From: Phymatolithon calcareum
Taxonomy: Eukaryota > Rhodophyta > Florideophyceae > Hapalidiales
Assembly: GCA_977006965.1 (NCBI GenBank)
Contig: OZ345362.1
Coordinates: 2,232,001 to 2,296,000, forward strand
Length of the DNA stretch: 64,000 nucleotides
Direction of reading: 5' to 3'
Numbering within the stretch: position 1 is the stretch's first letter; every line of letters begins with the position of its first letter. Made by a program: the position numbers and the translations under genes. The notes beneath the pieces were generated by a model. That model was not told the DNA's origin. It saw nothing but the letters and a program-made list of their open reading frames with translations, and searched no databases. This document shows positions 32,542-45,300 of this stretch, piece by piece.

Positions 32542-32872
32542 ATGTCGTCTCCGCTGGGACGATAATTTCTCGGAAAAAGGGAATGACACCCATGATTTGG
32601 ATTGCTTGCACTTCTGAGTGTGTCTTTATTCCCTGTTGTTGTCCTTGCCTCTCCCTCCTGGTAGTCGGTGCAGAGAACAGCTTTTACAGACAGCTTGCTG
32701 AAGTATTCTACCACGCTATCGTGGGAACCAAGTTTGGAATATTCTTCTAGTAGATCCGGGTCTACGACAATGCAATAATTCTGGTAACCAAAATGTTGTG
32801 TAGCACCGAACATAGCACTTGCACGCGAAACTCTGGATTCCTTTCATGTCATTCATTCGTGGATTGAATGAA
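32542..32872. repeat. Direct repeat, copy 1 (partner 49206-49540)
   Basis: About 330 bp closely similar to 49206-49540 in the same orientation. On the minus strand both copies keep an open frame with shared words FGYQNYC, DPDLLE, YSKLGSHDSVVEYF and KAVLCT. The pair lies just outside the copia RNase H on one side and the copia gag on the other, as LTRs would, but lacks clear TG...CA ends. Confidence 0.8.
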
Positions 32873-33100
32873 CTATTCCTCACTCTCCCCAAAATTTTTC
32901 TGGCGCTAATTCTGGAACTTGCGTCAAACAAAAGGTGACGAAACACTTACTTCGTGGAGTGAACTATTCACTGGTTCACCGAGTGCTTCAAAGTACCCGT
33001 TCTCATTTCTTCGACAAGGTCCTTCGGTTTCATTTTCTTGGATTTGCTCCCCTGGTGCATAGGCTTCCCTCAGCGCGTTGATATCGATCTGAACCGTTTC

Positions 33101-33600
33101 TTAATTACCGATGAAAGTTCCGTGATATTGTCGAATAAACGCTTTGAGCCGTGAAAAGATTGACGTCAATTGGGCGCCGTAATATGTTTTACAGGTCATG
33201 TCTGTAGGCACCACAAAAGTCATAGCAGTCTGCAACTGCAAATATTCAGCCGCAAGTACCGACCTCGTGATACGCTTGGACTTCAATAATGCATACTGTA
33301 TAATCACAGCGTTGTACTGCGCGTCATATAACAAAATGATCATGCCCAGTTGAGATGAGTCGTAATTTGATGCAAAGTATGCATCTGCATATCTCCGAAT
33401 GTACATTGTTTCCGGGTCAAGTTGTTTGACAACCATGCCATTCTTTAGACTTTGTGCCTTTTCGAAGCCATTATTCAATAGTTTTGTATCTTCTGTGGTT
33501 CCGTTCCCGGTTGTGATTTGAGATGTCTTCATCTGGGCCTGTGCATGCGCAATCATAAGCCGTCGGTACTCGTACTTCTGAGAACTGATCTTAAGTGAAG
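33101..33600 (-). pseudogene. Ty1/copia RNase H domain
   Basis: YIRRYADAYFASNYDSSQLG followed by a hydrophobic strand and SKRITRSVLAAEYLQLQTA is the copia-type RNase H order (Y-x-DAD/Y, then S-x-AAEY). It would degrade the RNA strand during reverse transcription. It is detached from the reverse transcriptase, whose nearest part is at 39216-39826, implying a large insertion between them. The 5' and 3' edges are approximate. Confidence 0.7.
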
Positions 33601-35598
33601 AGTTTAGAGACTATTCTCTCAATGGCTTCAATATATTCGTCCTGATGAATGTTAAAGTTATTCCCATGGTGAGTGATATCCATCCAAGAAAACCACAGGG
33701 GAGAAGAAATTTCTTTTGGCTTCATCTGGGGAGCTGTAGACCAAATCGTTCCCGAAGTTAAAAATCAGAGATTCTTAAGTGTTCTTGACCGGATTTTCGC
33801 GCTAAATCGATTTTTGGTATTAGTTTTAAGATGCAGACACAGGAAATATGAATTACGATTTATTTCTGTCACGCTTCTAAGGGCTTGCGCGAAAACGGAA
33901 TTAAAAGTTGCGCGCATTTGAATACTTGATGTTGAATCATTATACGTTTACAGCGTGCGTAAGCAAGCACTGAACACTGCAGACCGTTGCTTCCGGATTT
34001 GGACACCGTTTCGTATTGCATCATTTTTGGGCCCTTTTTCAAAATCATTTCTGAGAAATGAAATCTGGAGCCAATCTCATTAGTATTTGTGTATGTAAGC
34101 ATTGTGAAAGGCGCACTGCAGTGACTTACAGAAAAGGAACGCCTAAGATCACCAGGATTTTTAAAAAAAATTTGCCTGCGATGTTCACTGTAGGCGCAAA
34201 CTGTGAGAAAAACTTCGAAGCCGAGAGCTGGAAAGCTATTGGATGTGAACTATTGATATGACAAAGGAAGGACTTGCAAGCTAATAGGGCGAGGACTTAA
34301 TGAGGTTTCATATTTCGTCTTGGGCTTGACGTGGTGAAGCTCTCAACAAGAGCTTGCTTATGAGGGCATCAAGCTTTGGAATTGAACAATGAAAGTAGCC
34401 TCTTTCCACTTAGAAAACTTTGTATGCATAACCTCCACATCTCTTATCCAAGAGCTTGCTTCAGCTCTGGAACTAGACCTCATAAATCTATTCCTGAGCG
34501 AAGCAACCTCCAGGTGTAAAGTGCTGTGGCGAGAGGTAGGAAAGTTCGGAGCGAGGCCCTGGAAAGTCCACATCCAGAGCTTTTGTTCTCCAGATTATGA
34601 ACATGTAATGTTTGTAGACACCTGTTTCGATGTTCAATTGCAAGGCTTAGGAATCCCTATTCGACAGGATAAAAAGTGAAAATGTAGAGCTATACAGGAC
34701 AAGGATTTTTTCTTACATCTGCACCCGTAGAACACTTAGGTGGGAATGGCGCACACCTAATCTAGTACTGTAGCAGTGAACTGAACTAAATACCACCTTC
34801 GAGTTTGATAAGTTAGAACCAGGGATGAGCTGGTACCCTTCGACATCAAACATCTCTGCGCAAACGGCTAGCAGACTCGGTGTGAACTGTGAACGTATGG
34901 GGTAATGATAGACATCCGTAAAGATCGCCAGTTACCTTATTGACAACGACCTGATGCAAAAAAGAGGAGGGTCTGTACGGAAGGTATTCAAAGATATATC
35001 ATTGTGGAAGAGGAAAATGCAAAATGTCAAACTTCGTGCCGCGGAATACTGCCATCGATCCGTGATCCTAACGACTTGCTCTTGCAGGACCTGTGAAAAG
35101 ATAATGGTATAATGATATCAATGGAAATCAGTTAGATACCGCGTCTAGTCCAGCTCAATTGAATTTCGCGAAAAAAGCGCGTAATAATAGAAGAATCAAT
35201 CTAGAGTTCCAGCTTAATCACCTGTGTGAACTTAGAGAAAACAAAAATCAGAGCTGTCGGAGATCAGTGATAAAAAATTACAGTAAAACCTGCACAAGAT
35301 CAGTATAAATCGGAACGAGTTTGCGCCCAAACAGATGGAAATGATGTGCTCATCACCGATTATCACGACATTACCCCGTCGTGGATGAGAGCACTGTATC
35401 AGAGCGGCAGTCGCCATCAACTGCTCGATAGAATTTTTTATAAAGAACATTCAGTGTAGATCAGTGTTGATCGGCGTCGGGAAAATTTCGGCAGCGACTG
35501 TGTCAAGTAGCTACGAAAACGCCCTCTTGTTCCGTTACTTGATTTTTGAGCATTTATGTAACATCACCTCGGTGTTATGTTTATATGGCAGTGAATAT

Positions 35599-35928
35599 TC
35601 ATTTCCCACCAAATTGTAGTGCCGTGCGGACCTCCCGGGCCCGGCCGGTCCCAACTAGAAGTCCCCTGAACATTTGCCATTTGTAAAAGAACACCGCGAC
35701 CATGTATTGCCGGCATGCTTGAGCAACCCCATCGCCAACTCCGACTATCGCCTCATATGCCCACCTCTGCGCCCTTTCCAATTGCCATTTGCCCGCAGTA
35801 GTCGAACGGTGTACCCCTTCCCCAAAGTTAGCGCCGCCCACGGCGGCGCCGACAGTTATTTGCGCAGTTCCGTAGCTGCAGTTTGCACAGGCGGCTTTTT
35901 GGGTCCCTCCCCGCGCTTGTGGAGACAT
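35599..35928 (-). CDS. Short GC-rich open frame, unknown
   Basis: A 109-aa frame starting MSPQARGGTQKAACANCSYG, rich in Gly and Ala, with WQLERAQRWAYEAIVGVGDG and a basic end. It sits in an isolated GC-rich island in AT-richer repeat DNA, so it may be a captured piece of another gene. No family recognised. It may also be chance. Confidence 0.25.
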   Translation of the reverse strand: MSPQARGGTQKAACANCSYGTAQITVGAAVGGANFGEGVHRSTTAGKWQLERAQRWAYEAIVGVGDGVAQACRQYMVAVFFYKWQMFRGLLVGTGRAREVRTALQFGGK

Positions 35929-37502
35929 CTTTCGCCACCTTGGCCAGCATAGTTGTGACTTTTCCGCACTTACTACGCGTTACTCTTCGAAGCGCCTTTA
36001 ACCCTCATTTCAATCTACTCGCCTTCGTGGCCTCAAAAACGTGCTTATAGAATCAACCGGGCTCTTATGTTTTCTACCTGAATTTCTCATTTAGCTGATT
36101 TGTCCGACGAATTTCGCCTCCTACTTTTGCAAAATAAATACAAACGTTTGCTTCAACTTTTTCCACTCCTTCTCAAGGTATTTCTGGGGCGAACTCATGA
36201 AGATAATTCAGTGCACGCGAAAACATATGCAAGGAATGTCACAGACTGATATTGCTGCTTAGTAACTTAAGTCCTCCATTGGTCATGAGAAACGCCCGCA
36301 AGACTCGCAAGTTTTTCAGACCCTTATTTCCATCAGTCGAAGAGCTTGAAATTTCTCATCTTCCTCTCTCAACTTCCATGCTGTCTCGTGTACCATTCCA
36401 GAACTAAGGTGTGAGCCATCGCGGGAGATATTAATTCGCTTCTGCCGATCTTCGGCGAATGCTCAATCTCCACTCGTTCACCCGCAAACTCTTCCTTACC
36501 AAATGAAACGGGCTCGGTACCTGAGGCAATTCCTTGTTCGACTCCAATGTCATTACCATTTCTTGAAGAAAAATCGCGCTTAGAATCTGAATCAGCTCCA
36601 TTGCAGTCCATTGTTGAGTCCGGAAGATCTAGGCCACTTGGGGATCGAGCATTAGAAGAGCCGTTATATTTCAGATCCTCAAAGTCGGATCCGTCCACCA
36701 TTAAATCCGACAGCCTCGAACCTTTCGGGCTTCTGTGATAGTAGAATGCGCGAGGGGTAACGGTATTTCGTCATACCGGAGACGGCTCCGACGATTTCGA
36801 GTGCCTCCCTGTTTTCCAATGTGTACCTTCGTTCGGGGTATGCACAAGTTCTGTACTTGTTACATCTGAGTCTAGGGCTCTGGAAATGGATATATTTTAC
36901 ATAATATTTTAAACTTGTTGCCGAAACATAGAGAGCAACCAATTATTTACGAACCTAAAGATAATATGATCTGAAATTGCCCGTGGGGCTTCAAACCGAA
37001 CTAAAAATCGATTTTCAGCGATCCTGTTCTCGTGCAGTGTTCTCATTCTGCGCCGTACGGCATACTTCTACCGTATCTCTGTCTAGGACGACACCAGATC
37101 TCGATTTATTCAAGTAATGGCCATGAATGGAGCCTCCATCCTTTCAAACGACACCGTCGACGTAATGCAAGCTCATTCAATTTTGTCGCGTCATGTTTCC
37201 CGTTTACGCGATGAGGTTTCAAGGCTGTCCGGTTTGCTATCAGTGCTCACATCAGACCGAGGCCTTTAGCAAACATATGATCATGTTGAAGCTCGAAGAC
37301 TGCTACTATATGCGTCTTCTAACGCTACAAAAGTCTTGCGAGCTGCACACCAGTTTTTAAGGTCTTCAACTACCAGTTTACGACCTGCAAGCAAGTTCAA
37401 ACAAGCTACGGTCAAAAGCTGTACACTTTCGGATTTTTGCTACGCTCTTTCTCGATGAATTCGTCCATTAACTGCGGGTTGAATCATTCAGAATTTTAAG
37501 CC

Positions 37503-38183
37503 ATGCACACCACTCCGTCAAGGTGTCAGCGATTTGACATTATTTTCGACACCTACAGTCATATTTGCGAAGCGCTTTCCTTTGGTGCAGATATTCGAGT
37601 AACGCGGGCGCATGGAGAGCATGAAAAGTCCGGTGAGACTAAATCTGTTCCAGAGGTTGTCCGCCTTGCACAAGGGGAGGGACCTGATCACGCTCGCTGC
37701 ATCCTCTTCGGACCCACAACACCAACCACGCCCAATGATGACAGAGTACACGTACTATACCAAGACAGTACCGCGTGGAGTGAGAATTCCTGCGAGGTTG
37801 GGCTTACATACCGCACGAACTCTCTAAGAGACACCATGGAAACTACAATAGAACCGCCGACACCTGCTGACGAAGAAAAACTCCGGAAGTCATACCTTAA
37901 CTTGTCGACCATACAACATTATTCACATCGCATTATTTGGCTACGGACGTCCGATGCTCCTCTTTATCGTACTATTCCCGCCGATCATGTTTTAGCGTCA
38001 ATCGGATCCAATTTCCCGGGCGTCACTTTGGGAGCGAGAATTCTGACTGATTCATTAACAAAAATCTTTACTTCGCGACTGAATGGGGCGCTACTCACAT
38101 ATATATATATGATTATGGAATGGTCTTTACGACCACGTAGACTCTATCTACTCTACATTACGCATTGCCTCGAAATAACATAG
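37503..38183 (+). CDS. 226-codon open frame, unknown
   Basis: An open frame from MHTTPSRCQRFDIIFDTYSH to HCLEIT with no motif that I recognise. A separate short frame at 37118 (MAMNGASILSNDTVDVMQAH) has heptad-like Leu spacing and could be a related upstream exon in another frame. Both lie in the insertion-like region 33601-39215, so a transposon-borne gene is possible. The coding status is unproven. Confidence 0.25.
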   Translation: MHTTPSRCQRFDIIFDTYSHICEALSFGADIRVTRAHGEHEKSGETKSVPEVVRLAQGEGPDHARCILFGPTTPTTPNDDRVHVLYQDSTAWSENSCEVGLTYRTNSLRDTMETTIEPPTPADEEKLRKSYLNLSTIQHYSHRIIWLRTSDAPLYRTIPADHVLASIGSNFPGVTLGARILTDSLTKIFTSRLNGALLTYIYMIMEWSLRPRRLYLLYITHCLEIT

Positions 38184-39215
38184 TCTTGTAATGAGACTAG
38201 AAAAGTTCATGAAGATATCAAAATTCTAACTCCAGTCCCATCCGTTAGCTGCGATAATCCAGTTAGCGCCTGTCCGTCCTGCGCGACCGCGAAACCACCC
38301 TGTAATACCCACGACTACTACGCCGCTCGAATTATACACTTTGGTCTCGAATACCAGCCGCGGGGATTGAAACGATAGAATCACCCTGCTCTGTAGCACT
38401 CAAGTCTTCTTCGGGATCGTCAGATGGAACGGTTAGATTTTGAGGAATTTCCGGTGCCGCTAGTATCGCTGTCTCTGCAAGCACCTCGGGCTCGACTGAG
38501 AGCTCTTGCTAGGCCGCGACGTCGTCACCTTGATTGGGAACACCATCTTCGTCATTAGCCGTGTTCTGTGAGCAGCGGTATCCAGAACTCCGCGCGGAAC
38601 ACGATGTAGTTATCGCAGATCACTGTCACGTGAGCTAACAGAAAGTTGCTTATTGTGTGCGGGTAAACTGGATCGAGCGAAAACATTGATCGAGAGCGAC
38701 GGGAAGTGCCGTGAGACTTTCCCTGGAGCACACTGTTTTTCAATGGTCTCCGGTTATATGCCATCAATCTAGGCGTCGGGGGCGCGAAGCCGAAGTCGTA
38801 CAAGGTGAACTGAAACGTTCTACTCTTAAAACTCAACATGCTCTAAAAAGCGGTTTCTCAACTTCTAGTTTCATCAAGACGAGCTGAGCTTGAAAACTGC
38901 AAGCCAAGAACTTGCTCATCTCTAATCTGGAACAGTAGAAGTGCTTGTGCATTGAGATTCAAAAGGTCCGCACAAACCAACACGTCATGGACTGAAAAAC
39001 CTCTAGAATTCAAACTGGTCAGCTTTGAATTTCAGAGCTTGCTTTAAAAGCTCTAAAATCAGGACTTCAAAGTTCTCGATGTATGACTTCGTCTTCATTT
39101 TGCACCTCCAGTGTTTATCACAGCACGGATACTATATAAATTTTTAATTTTTTCCTTACAGTAAGGCGGAAGTCAGAAAATAAGGGAAAAAACATACTTC
39201 GCTGAAATGTGTTAG

Positions 39216-41932
39216 GGAACAGTTTGATCTGCAGCACCCCATATCAAATAGCTTCAAACTTTATCTTCCAATTCACAGAAACTCACAGTCCCGGTTATCA
39301 CCGTGTCATCTACTTGTGTCACGATGAGGCCATCCGCTTTACCCTAATTTCTTTTGTAAAAGAAGCAGGGATGTAGTGCAGTTTGTTTCACGCCCAACTG
39401 TACACCGTGATAATTGCTGTACGTTTGCCATCAATATTTTGGCGCCTCAGGGAGTCCATATAGCGGCTTCTTCGCACGAATGATTGAGTCCTCCGGAAAG
39501 CCCAGTTTCCTGAACAAATCGTAGCCCTTTGGTGGCCGAATATACATTTCGCGAGCTAGCTGCTCCTCGGACTGTACATAGGCTTGCTTGACGTAACGCG
39601 AACATTGGTCTCTCCCATCGGTAGCAGCGAGTGCAATAACTGTTCGGAAGGAGCTTTTCTTTACAGTAGGTGTCTCGCTCGCAATGATGTTCTTGTCTGG
39701 GTCGCGATGACCAAGAATAACCCAACGTGATTTCGGAAATGAGGAACCATCAGGTGCAACTTTGAATGTGCTCACGAAACGTGAGTTCAGTATATTAGCA
39801 CCTTTCGGTACTGTCGACAAAGGCACAACTTCGAATGTGTCGCGGTCTTAGAGTCCGCGCACTTCGGAGTCCTTCGACTTTTCAAACGTATTTTCACTTC
39901 GAAGAGTCCTCACTTCCCTCGTAAACATAATCTCGTGCCCGGATATGTGTTGGATCCCATGTAGCTTGTCTTAGAATGGAAAAGGGTTCCGAGAAAGTGC
40001 ATCACACCGGAACCTCTCAAGGTTGAGATACCCCGTGTTTGAAATCTCAGTATTAAGATATTTTATGACGTGGGGTAAATGTTCGGCAGCATTGCCAATG
40101 TAATTCTTCACGGACACAATGGAAAATGGACGACTTTTTCAGTTAATTTGAACATGCGCCGTTTTGTACCCATCGTATGCCGCAAGAGTTTATGGTCCTA
40201 TCCAAGAATTTTCCTGCTCGTGATGGACTAGAACTTTCTCTCCGCGTTCCAGTTCACTTGGAATAGCGTCTTTCGTCCTACTCTTCTGTGCCACCCTCAA
40301 ACGCTGTTTCGCAGTACGTGATTCCATCTCCTTTCGTGTAGTTTCTATAGCCTTAAATCGCTCAACCTGTGCAGGGAGAATTTGGTTCATGTTGCCTAAA
40401 GGAAACTTTTGAATCATACCAAACACCAGCAAGGTTGGATCTAAACCATCTGGACCTGCACAGTTGTTTAAAATTGCTAGTGCAAGTTTGAGGTCATCAT
40501 CCAAAGATCACTCCGTTTTAGGTAAGTCTTGCGGAGGTGTGCGTGATACCTCTCTGCAAGAGAAAGAGAATTGTGTGATTCAACAGGTGTACCTTTCACA
40601 ACAATGCCGAGCTCTTTCATAGTCGGATGAAATTGTGTGAGACAAAATTCGATCCTTGGTCGGTTCCGATAACATTTGGAAAACCGGTAGAAATGCATAT
40701 CCAGCATTCCAAACGGGTCTTCCATACTTCGTTGATGTTTTTCAATTTCAAAAATCGGGCTGCAGAGAATTGCGTATCGCGATCAACAACGTGTAGTACA
40801 TGCTTTCCATTGATGGTCATGAGATCTATCTGAATTTCATGGTTGAATGTGACGTCATCTGGCATGGATACCTGGAATAGAAATGGTTTTGGTGCGTACT
40901 TTTGGCATGACTTACACGATTTCACAACTGCATCAAGTATCTTCAGAGTGTGTGAATCGACCTCTAATGGTTTTGCACTCCCCAGTAAGTTTGTAAGCTT
41001 CTTAGCACTGGGATGGGCGAACCTTCGATGAAGATGTTTGAGTTCCGGTTTGGTAAACAATGCCACGTAGTGACGTCACTCGAGATTCAGGTACCCATTT
41101 TTGAACGTCAGAGGAACCCTCTGGGTTGTGTCAAAGTTATTGATGAATTCATTAGTTACTTCGTTCACATACCAACCCATTTTATTCATCATACCCAGTC
41201 CGGACAGAACCGGAATATCGCTCTCAGCCACGTCTGTGGGGAACTCAAGGTAGTTTCCTTCAGCGTCGATGGGCATACGAATGTTGGCAACGCCTTTGCT
41301 GGCCTGATGTTCCCGGCCAAAACGGAATGAACGATCGCTTCTTGCAGTCTCTGGTGCTCTGTGCGCTTCTTTGCAGTAGCCCAAGCACTGCTCAAATCCA
41401 GTCACAGCTTTCGAAGCGCCATGTTCCATACAGATTCCGTCGAATTTAGGGTCATGACGGTTCTCCGGATCGGCGTAGAAAATTTCCTGAACGCCATTTG
41501 TGCTAAATGGACATGCGTATGTTGCAAGTTCATCGCATAAAATTTTGGGGGTTCGAGCTGTGAGACCTTGACAGAGAATGTGCTCTCGAAGTATACTTCT
41601 AAGGACGGAATAAAACTTCTGTAGTACTTTCTTGACTCTGCTGTTGAGTGCAGTACTGCACTGTGAATTGCGCATTTCGCTCCGCACATTGTTCATCAGA
41701 CAAACCTTGTATCTAGTCCAGAATATCATCGACTGACAATGCGTCAGTATTTTTAGAGGTCTGCAGTATTTTGTGTACAAAGGACGTCAGGGAAACTGAG
41801 TCATTTTTATCACAATCCCGCATGAAATGTTCGGGAACACCACATCTGCATTCTTTCGCTATGCCATGCCTTCGAACGTACTAGATATTTTGAACCCAGG
41901 GGACCTTTCATTTGAATACAAAGAGTCATATT
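39216..41932 (-). pseudogene. Ty1/copia polyprotein: zinc knuckle, protease, integrase, reverse transcriptase
   Basis: Minus-strand order from right to left. A degenerate zinc knuckle CRCGVPEHFMRDC is near 41820-41860. A protease-region block follows (41076-41500). The integrase has an HH-CC leader (HRRFAHPSAKKL, CKSC), IQIDLM, GTDQGSNF and PVESHN (40470-41040), giving the D, D and E positions. The RVT_2 reverse transcriptase (39216-39826) has RPPKGYDLFRKLG, PLYGLPEAPKY and VTQVDDTVITG. Frameshifts and stops occur throughout. The gag part continues on the far side of the gypsy element at 47657, so this is one copia element split by it. Confidence 0.85.
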
Positions 41933-42309
41933 GAAACGGATGCTGATCGAGCTTAGCGTTGACAGGCACAGTATCGGTAGTGATATGATGAGCTTAGTAG
42001 AGGTTTGTTGACTTTACCTCACTTGACTTGGTTGTATTTGTGCTTGGCTCCATTCCGCTAGTCGGCACTAGAGCATGCCTTACATAGGTATTGAATTACT
42101 TACACGTAACTTACAAATATCACAAAACCTTAAAATACGAATTATCCAGAGAGCTCCAGAAATTTCCTTACAGCAATGCATTCGTCAAATAGTGCATGTG
42201 CTCGAATATTCTGGATATTTCTCGCATGCTTCCAGGAGTATCTAGACGTGCATGCTGACAGCAAGCAAAGCTGTCACTACTTACGCGCTACATGCATGTC
42301 CTTGTTACA
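41933..42309 (-). repeat. 3' LTR of the gypsy element
   Basis: Read on the minus strand it begins TGTAACAAGGACATGCATG and ends CATCCGTTTCA (TG...CA). Near-identical to 47279-47656. Confidence 0.95.
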
Positions 42310-42328
42310 CCATTCCCACCTCCTCCTA
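42310..42328 (-). other. Polypurine tract
   Basis: AGGAGGAGGTGGGAATGG on the minus strand, directly before the 3' LTR. This is the plus-strand priming site of the retrotransposon. Confidence 0.85.
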
Positions 42329-42362
42329 TTGACGTCCTCGTCAATGAAGTCGCCGTAAATCA

Positions 42363-45300
42363 TCATCGCCATAGATGCGGCATAATCTTGTTGTCCTTCA
42401 TATAATCCAGGAAAACTTTTGTCACAGTTCCATCCTTGTCGATGAAGTCCCGACTTGGCCGCCGTTCTGCATCATGTGTTGGACTTTCTTTCATTAGAGT
42501 CAAGAACTGATATCCTTTCCCTCTCTTCCTATGTTTCAGGACTGAATCCACAAAAAACTCTTCTCCTTCAACAGCGGGAACAGGATCAGGTACAGCTGGG
42601 ATGGGTGTGGATATATCAGTAGGCTGTTCAAAGGGCGGAGTTTTATGAACAATATTCACCACTTCATGAATCCTTAAATGCTTGGCAACTCCAGTTTGAC
42701 GGCATTTTTACCTATGAGTCTCTTCACAGTAAACGGACCAAAGCGTTTAGAGGACATCTTATCCGGTTGTTGAGACTTAGAATAAGCGTCTTTAAAGAGG
42801 TTCTTATTAATCCAAAGCTTGTCACCGACCTTGTAGGAATGAGGCTTGTGATTCAGAGACGTCCGAGCACTTTGACGAGCCTTCGCAATCTTTTAGGCAT
42901 ATTTCGCATCGTCAAGAGATACTTGAAGCCGAGACTTAAGCTCGGAGACACTTTCAACCTCGCAATTTCTCTTAATCAACAGATCCAGAACAGACATTGG
43001 ATTCAATCCTAGGTCCATTTCAAATGGAGACATTCCCAAGTCTTCGCTTATAGCTGAGATGTAGGCGAATTCATCTGAGCCCAGCATACCATCCCAATCG
43101 TTTTGATGGGACGAACAGAAGCATTTAATGTAGTTCTCAACCATTATGTTCATAATTTCCGATGAACTATCAGTTTGGAGATGGCGACTTGAAGACACCT
43201 TGAGTTTGATACCGCAGAGCTCCATCAGCCGACGCCAAAACTTCGAAGTAAACTTGGGATCCCGATCAGAGACGATGCTATCATGCAAAACGTGGTACTT
43301 GAATACATTATGGAAGAAGGCGTTTGCAACATCGACTGCGCAATCTGTATCTCTGGATGGAATGAATTGAACTCTTCTTGATAAACGATCCACCCAGGTA
43401 GTAATGCAGTCAAAGCCATTCTTCAACTTGGGAAGGGTCACTATAAAATCAATCGCAAGCGATCCCCATCGTCTCTCGGGTACCTCCAGAGAAGTTGGAT
43501 CAGTAATCTTCTGGCTACCGTGATCTATCTTCTGTTAACAAGTGACACAACTTTGAACATACCGCTTCGCATCCCTTCCTTTGTGTTTTCAGTGGTACTT
43601 TTCCAGTCTTGATATTGTTTTAGCGAAACCAAAGTGACCTCATATATTAGAGTCATGGGCCAACTGGAGGACGGTAGATATCGCTTTTCGAGGCACACAT
43701 AGCTTTCCCTGATACAGTAGTCGTCTACCATAGCGATGAAACATTGGCAGTAACTTTTCCACCTGACTCTTCTTAACAGGATCTTTGATTTCTTTCCCAT
43801 ATAGACTTTTCACGATAGGACCGAAAAACTGATCATCTTCGTAACCGTTCAGAACTGCATCAAGCTCGAGAAACGGAATTTCCAACGAGTTGAAAGCGAT
43901 GTGCGGAGCTCTGCATAGGGCGCCACCTAATACATGATTCTTTCCTGGCTTCAGCGTTCTTGGAAAGATTCCAAATTTCGCAAGAGTCTCCAGCCATCTT
44001 GCCTCTTTGCGGCTTAGCTTCTGCTTGGAAAAGAAGTGCTTGAGCACTTGGTTATCCGTGAATATCTCGAAACTTGTCCCTTCCAGATAGCACTGAAATC
44101 GCTGCAAGAATTATATGAGACCCAGTAGCTCACGATCATTTGCAGTGTAGTTTTGCTAGGCTGGACTCCGCTTCTTGGAATAGAATGCAATTACACGATC
44201 GTTTCCGTCCTCATCCAGTTGTGTCAATGTATCTCCGACAGCATATGTAGAGGCATTGATATGTCCTCTGAATGACTTTTTTCAGCTTCAGCGATTCGAA
44301 CGCCTCATCACATCTGAATCCCATCTCTGGATACCCTGGTCCTTTTTCGTCAAGTTCGTCAATGGCACTGCGATTTTCGAGAAGTTCTTGATAAGACGTC
44401 GAAAGAACTGTATCAGACCCAAAAAGCTTCGAATATCAGTCAGAGTGCTCGGTTTCGGCCATTTTTCCAACACTTCAACTTTCTTTGGATCGACTCGAAC
44501 GCCATTCTTTCCGACTATGAGTCCCAAGAACTCAATTTCATCCTTCAGAAAATCGCGTTTTTTCGGCGACACAAACAACTCATGATCTTTGAGGCGAGAT
44601 AAAACCGTCTCAATATGCTTAAGGTTTGAAGCTTCATCCTTGCTGAAGATGAGCAGATTGTCCATGTACACTACCAGGAAGCCATCAATACAGTCACAGA
44701 AGATAGGATTTATCAGTGATTGGAACGTAGCAGGTGCATTTAACAATCCCATCGGCATCACCAAGTACTGAAATTGACCGTACTTCGTATTGAACGCAGT
44801 CTTTTCGATGTCTTCTGGACGAACGCGAATCTGATGAAATCCAGTTTTCAGATCCAACTTCGAAAACACGTGATCGTCACCAAGCATATCGAATATCTCG
44901 TACTACCGAGGAAGCAGAGCGTTGTTTCGCTTTGCAATTCGATTCAAAGCACGATAATCAACAACGCCTCGCAACGGTTTATCTCTGTCCTTCACGAAAA
45001 ACAAGGACGCGCCATGCGGAGATTTGCTCAGGCGAATCTTTCCCTTCCGAAGCAACTCCTCAACGTATCTCTTTGCCGCATCCAACTCTAAAGGAGATAA
45101 CTGATAGAGTGGACGATGTGGCGGCTTCGCTTCCTTATCAACCTCAATTGCATGATCAATGAACCTTTCCGGGGGTATTCCATCGGGAAGTTCTTCTTGA
45201 AACACAGCCTTCAACTTGCACAGGATATTCCTCAGATTTAGATTTGAGCAATGCAATAGCTACTCCTTTGTCTTCACTCCATTCTCTGAGGTCTTCATCA

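Larger units (their letters stand above)
33601..39215. other. 5.6-kb insertion-like region between copia RNase H and reverse transcriptase
   Basis: No domain recognised. The word AGAGCTTGCTT recurs near 34350, 34452 and 39038, with CAAGAACTTGCTC near 38905. 38390-38560 has a Pro/Glu/Asp-rich minus-strand frame. A GC-rich patch sits at 35600-35950. It probably contains an unidentified transposon inserted in the copia element. Confidence 0.4.

Noticed and set aside
32542-32872. Firm call as the copia LTR
   Set aside because: Position fits, but no TG...CA ends, primer site or target duplication could be found, so it is listed only as a repeat.
36369-36942. Acidic minus-strand open frames as genes
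   Set aside because: Short, overlapping in different frames, no motif, and inside insertion-like repeat DNA.
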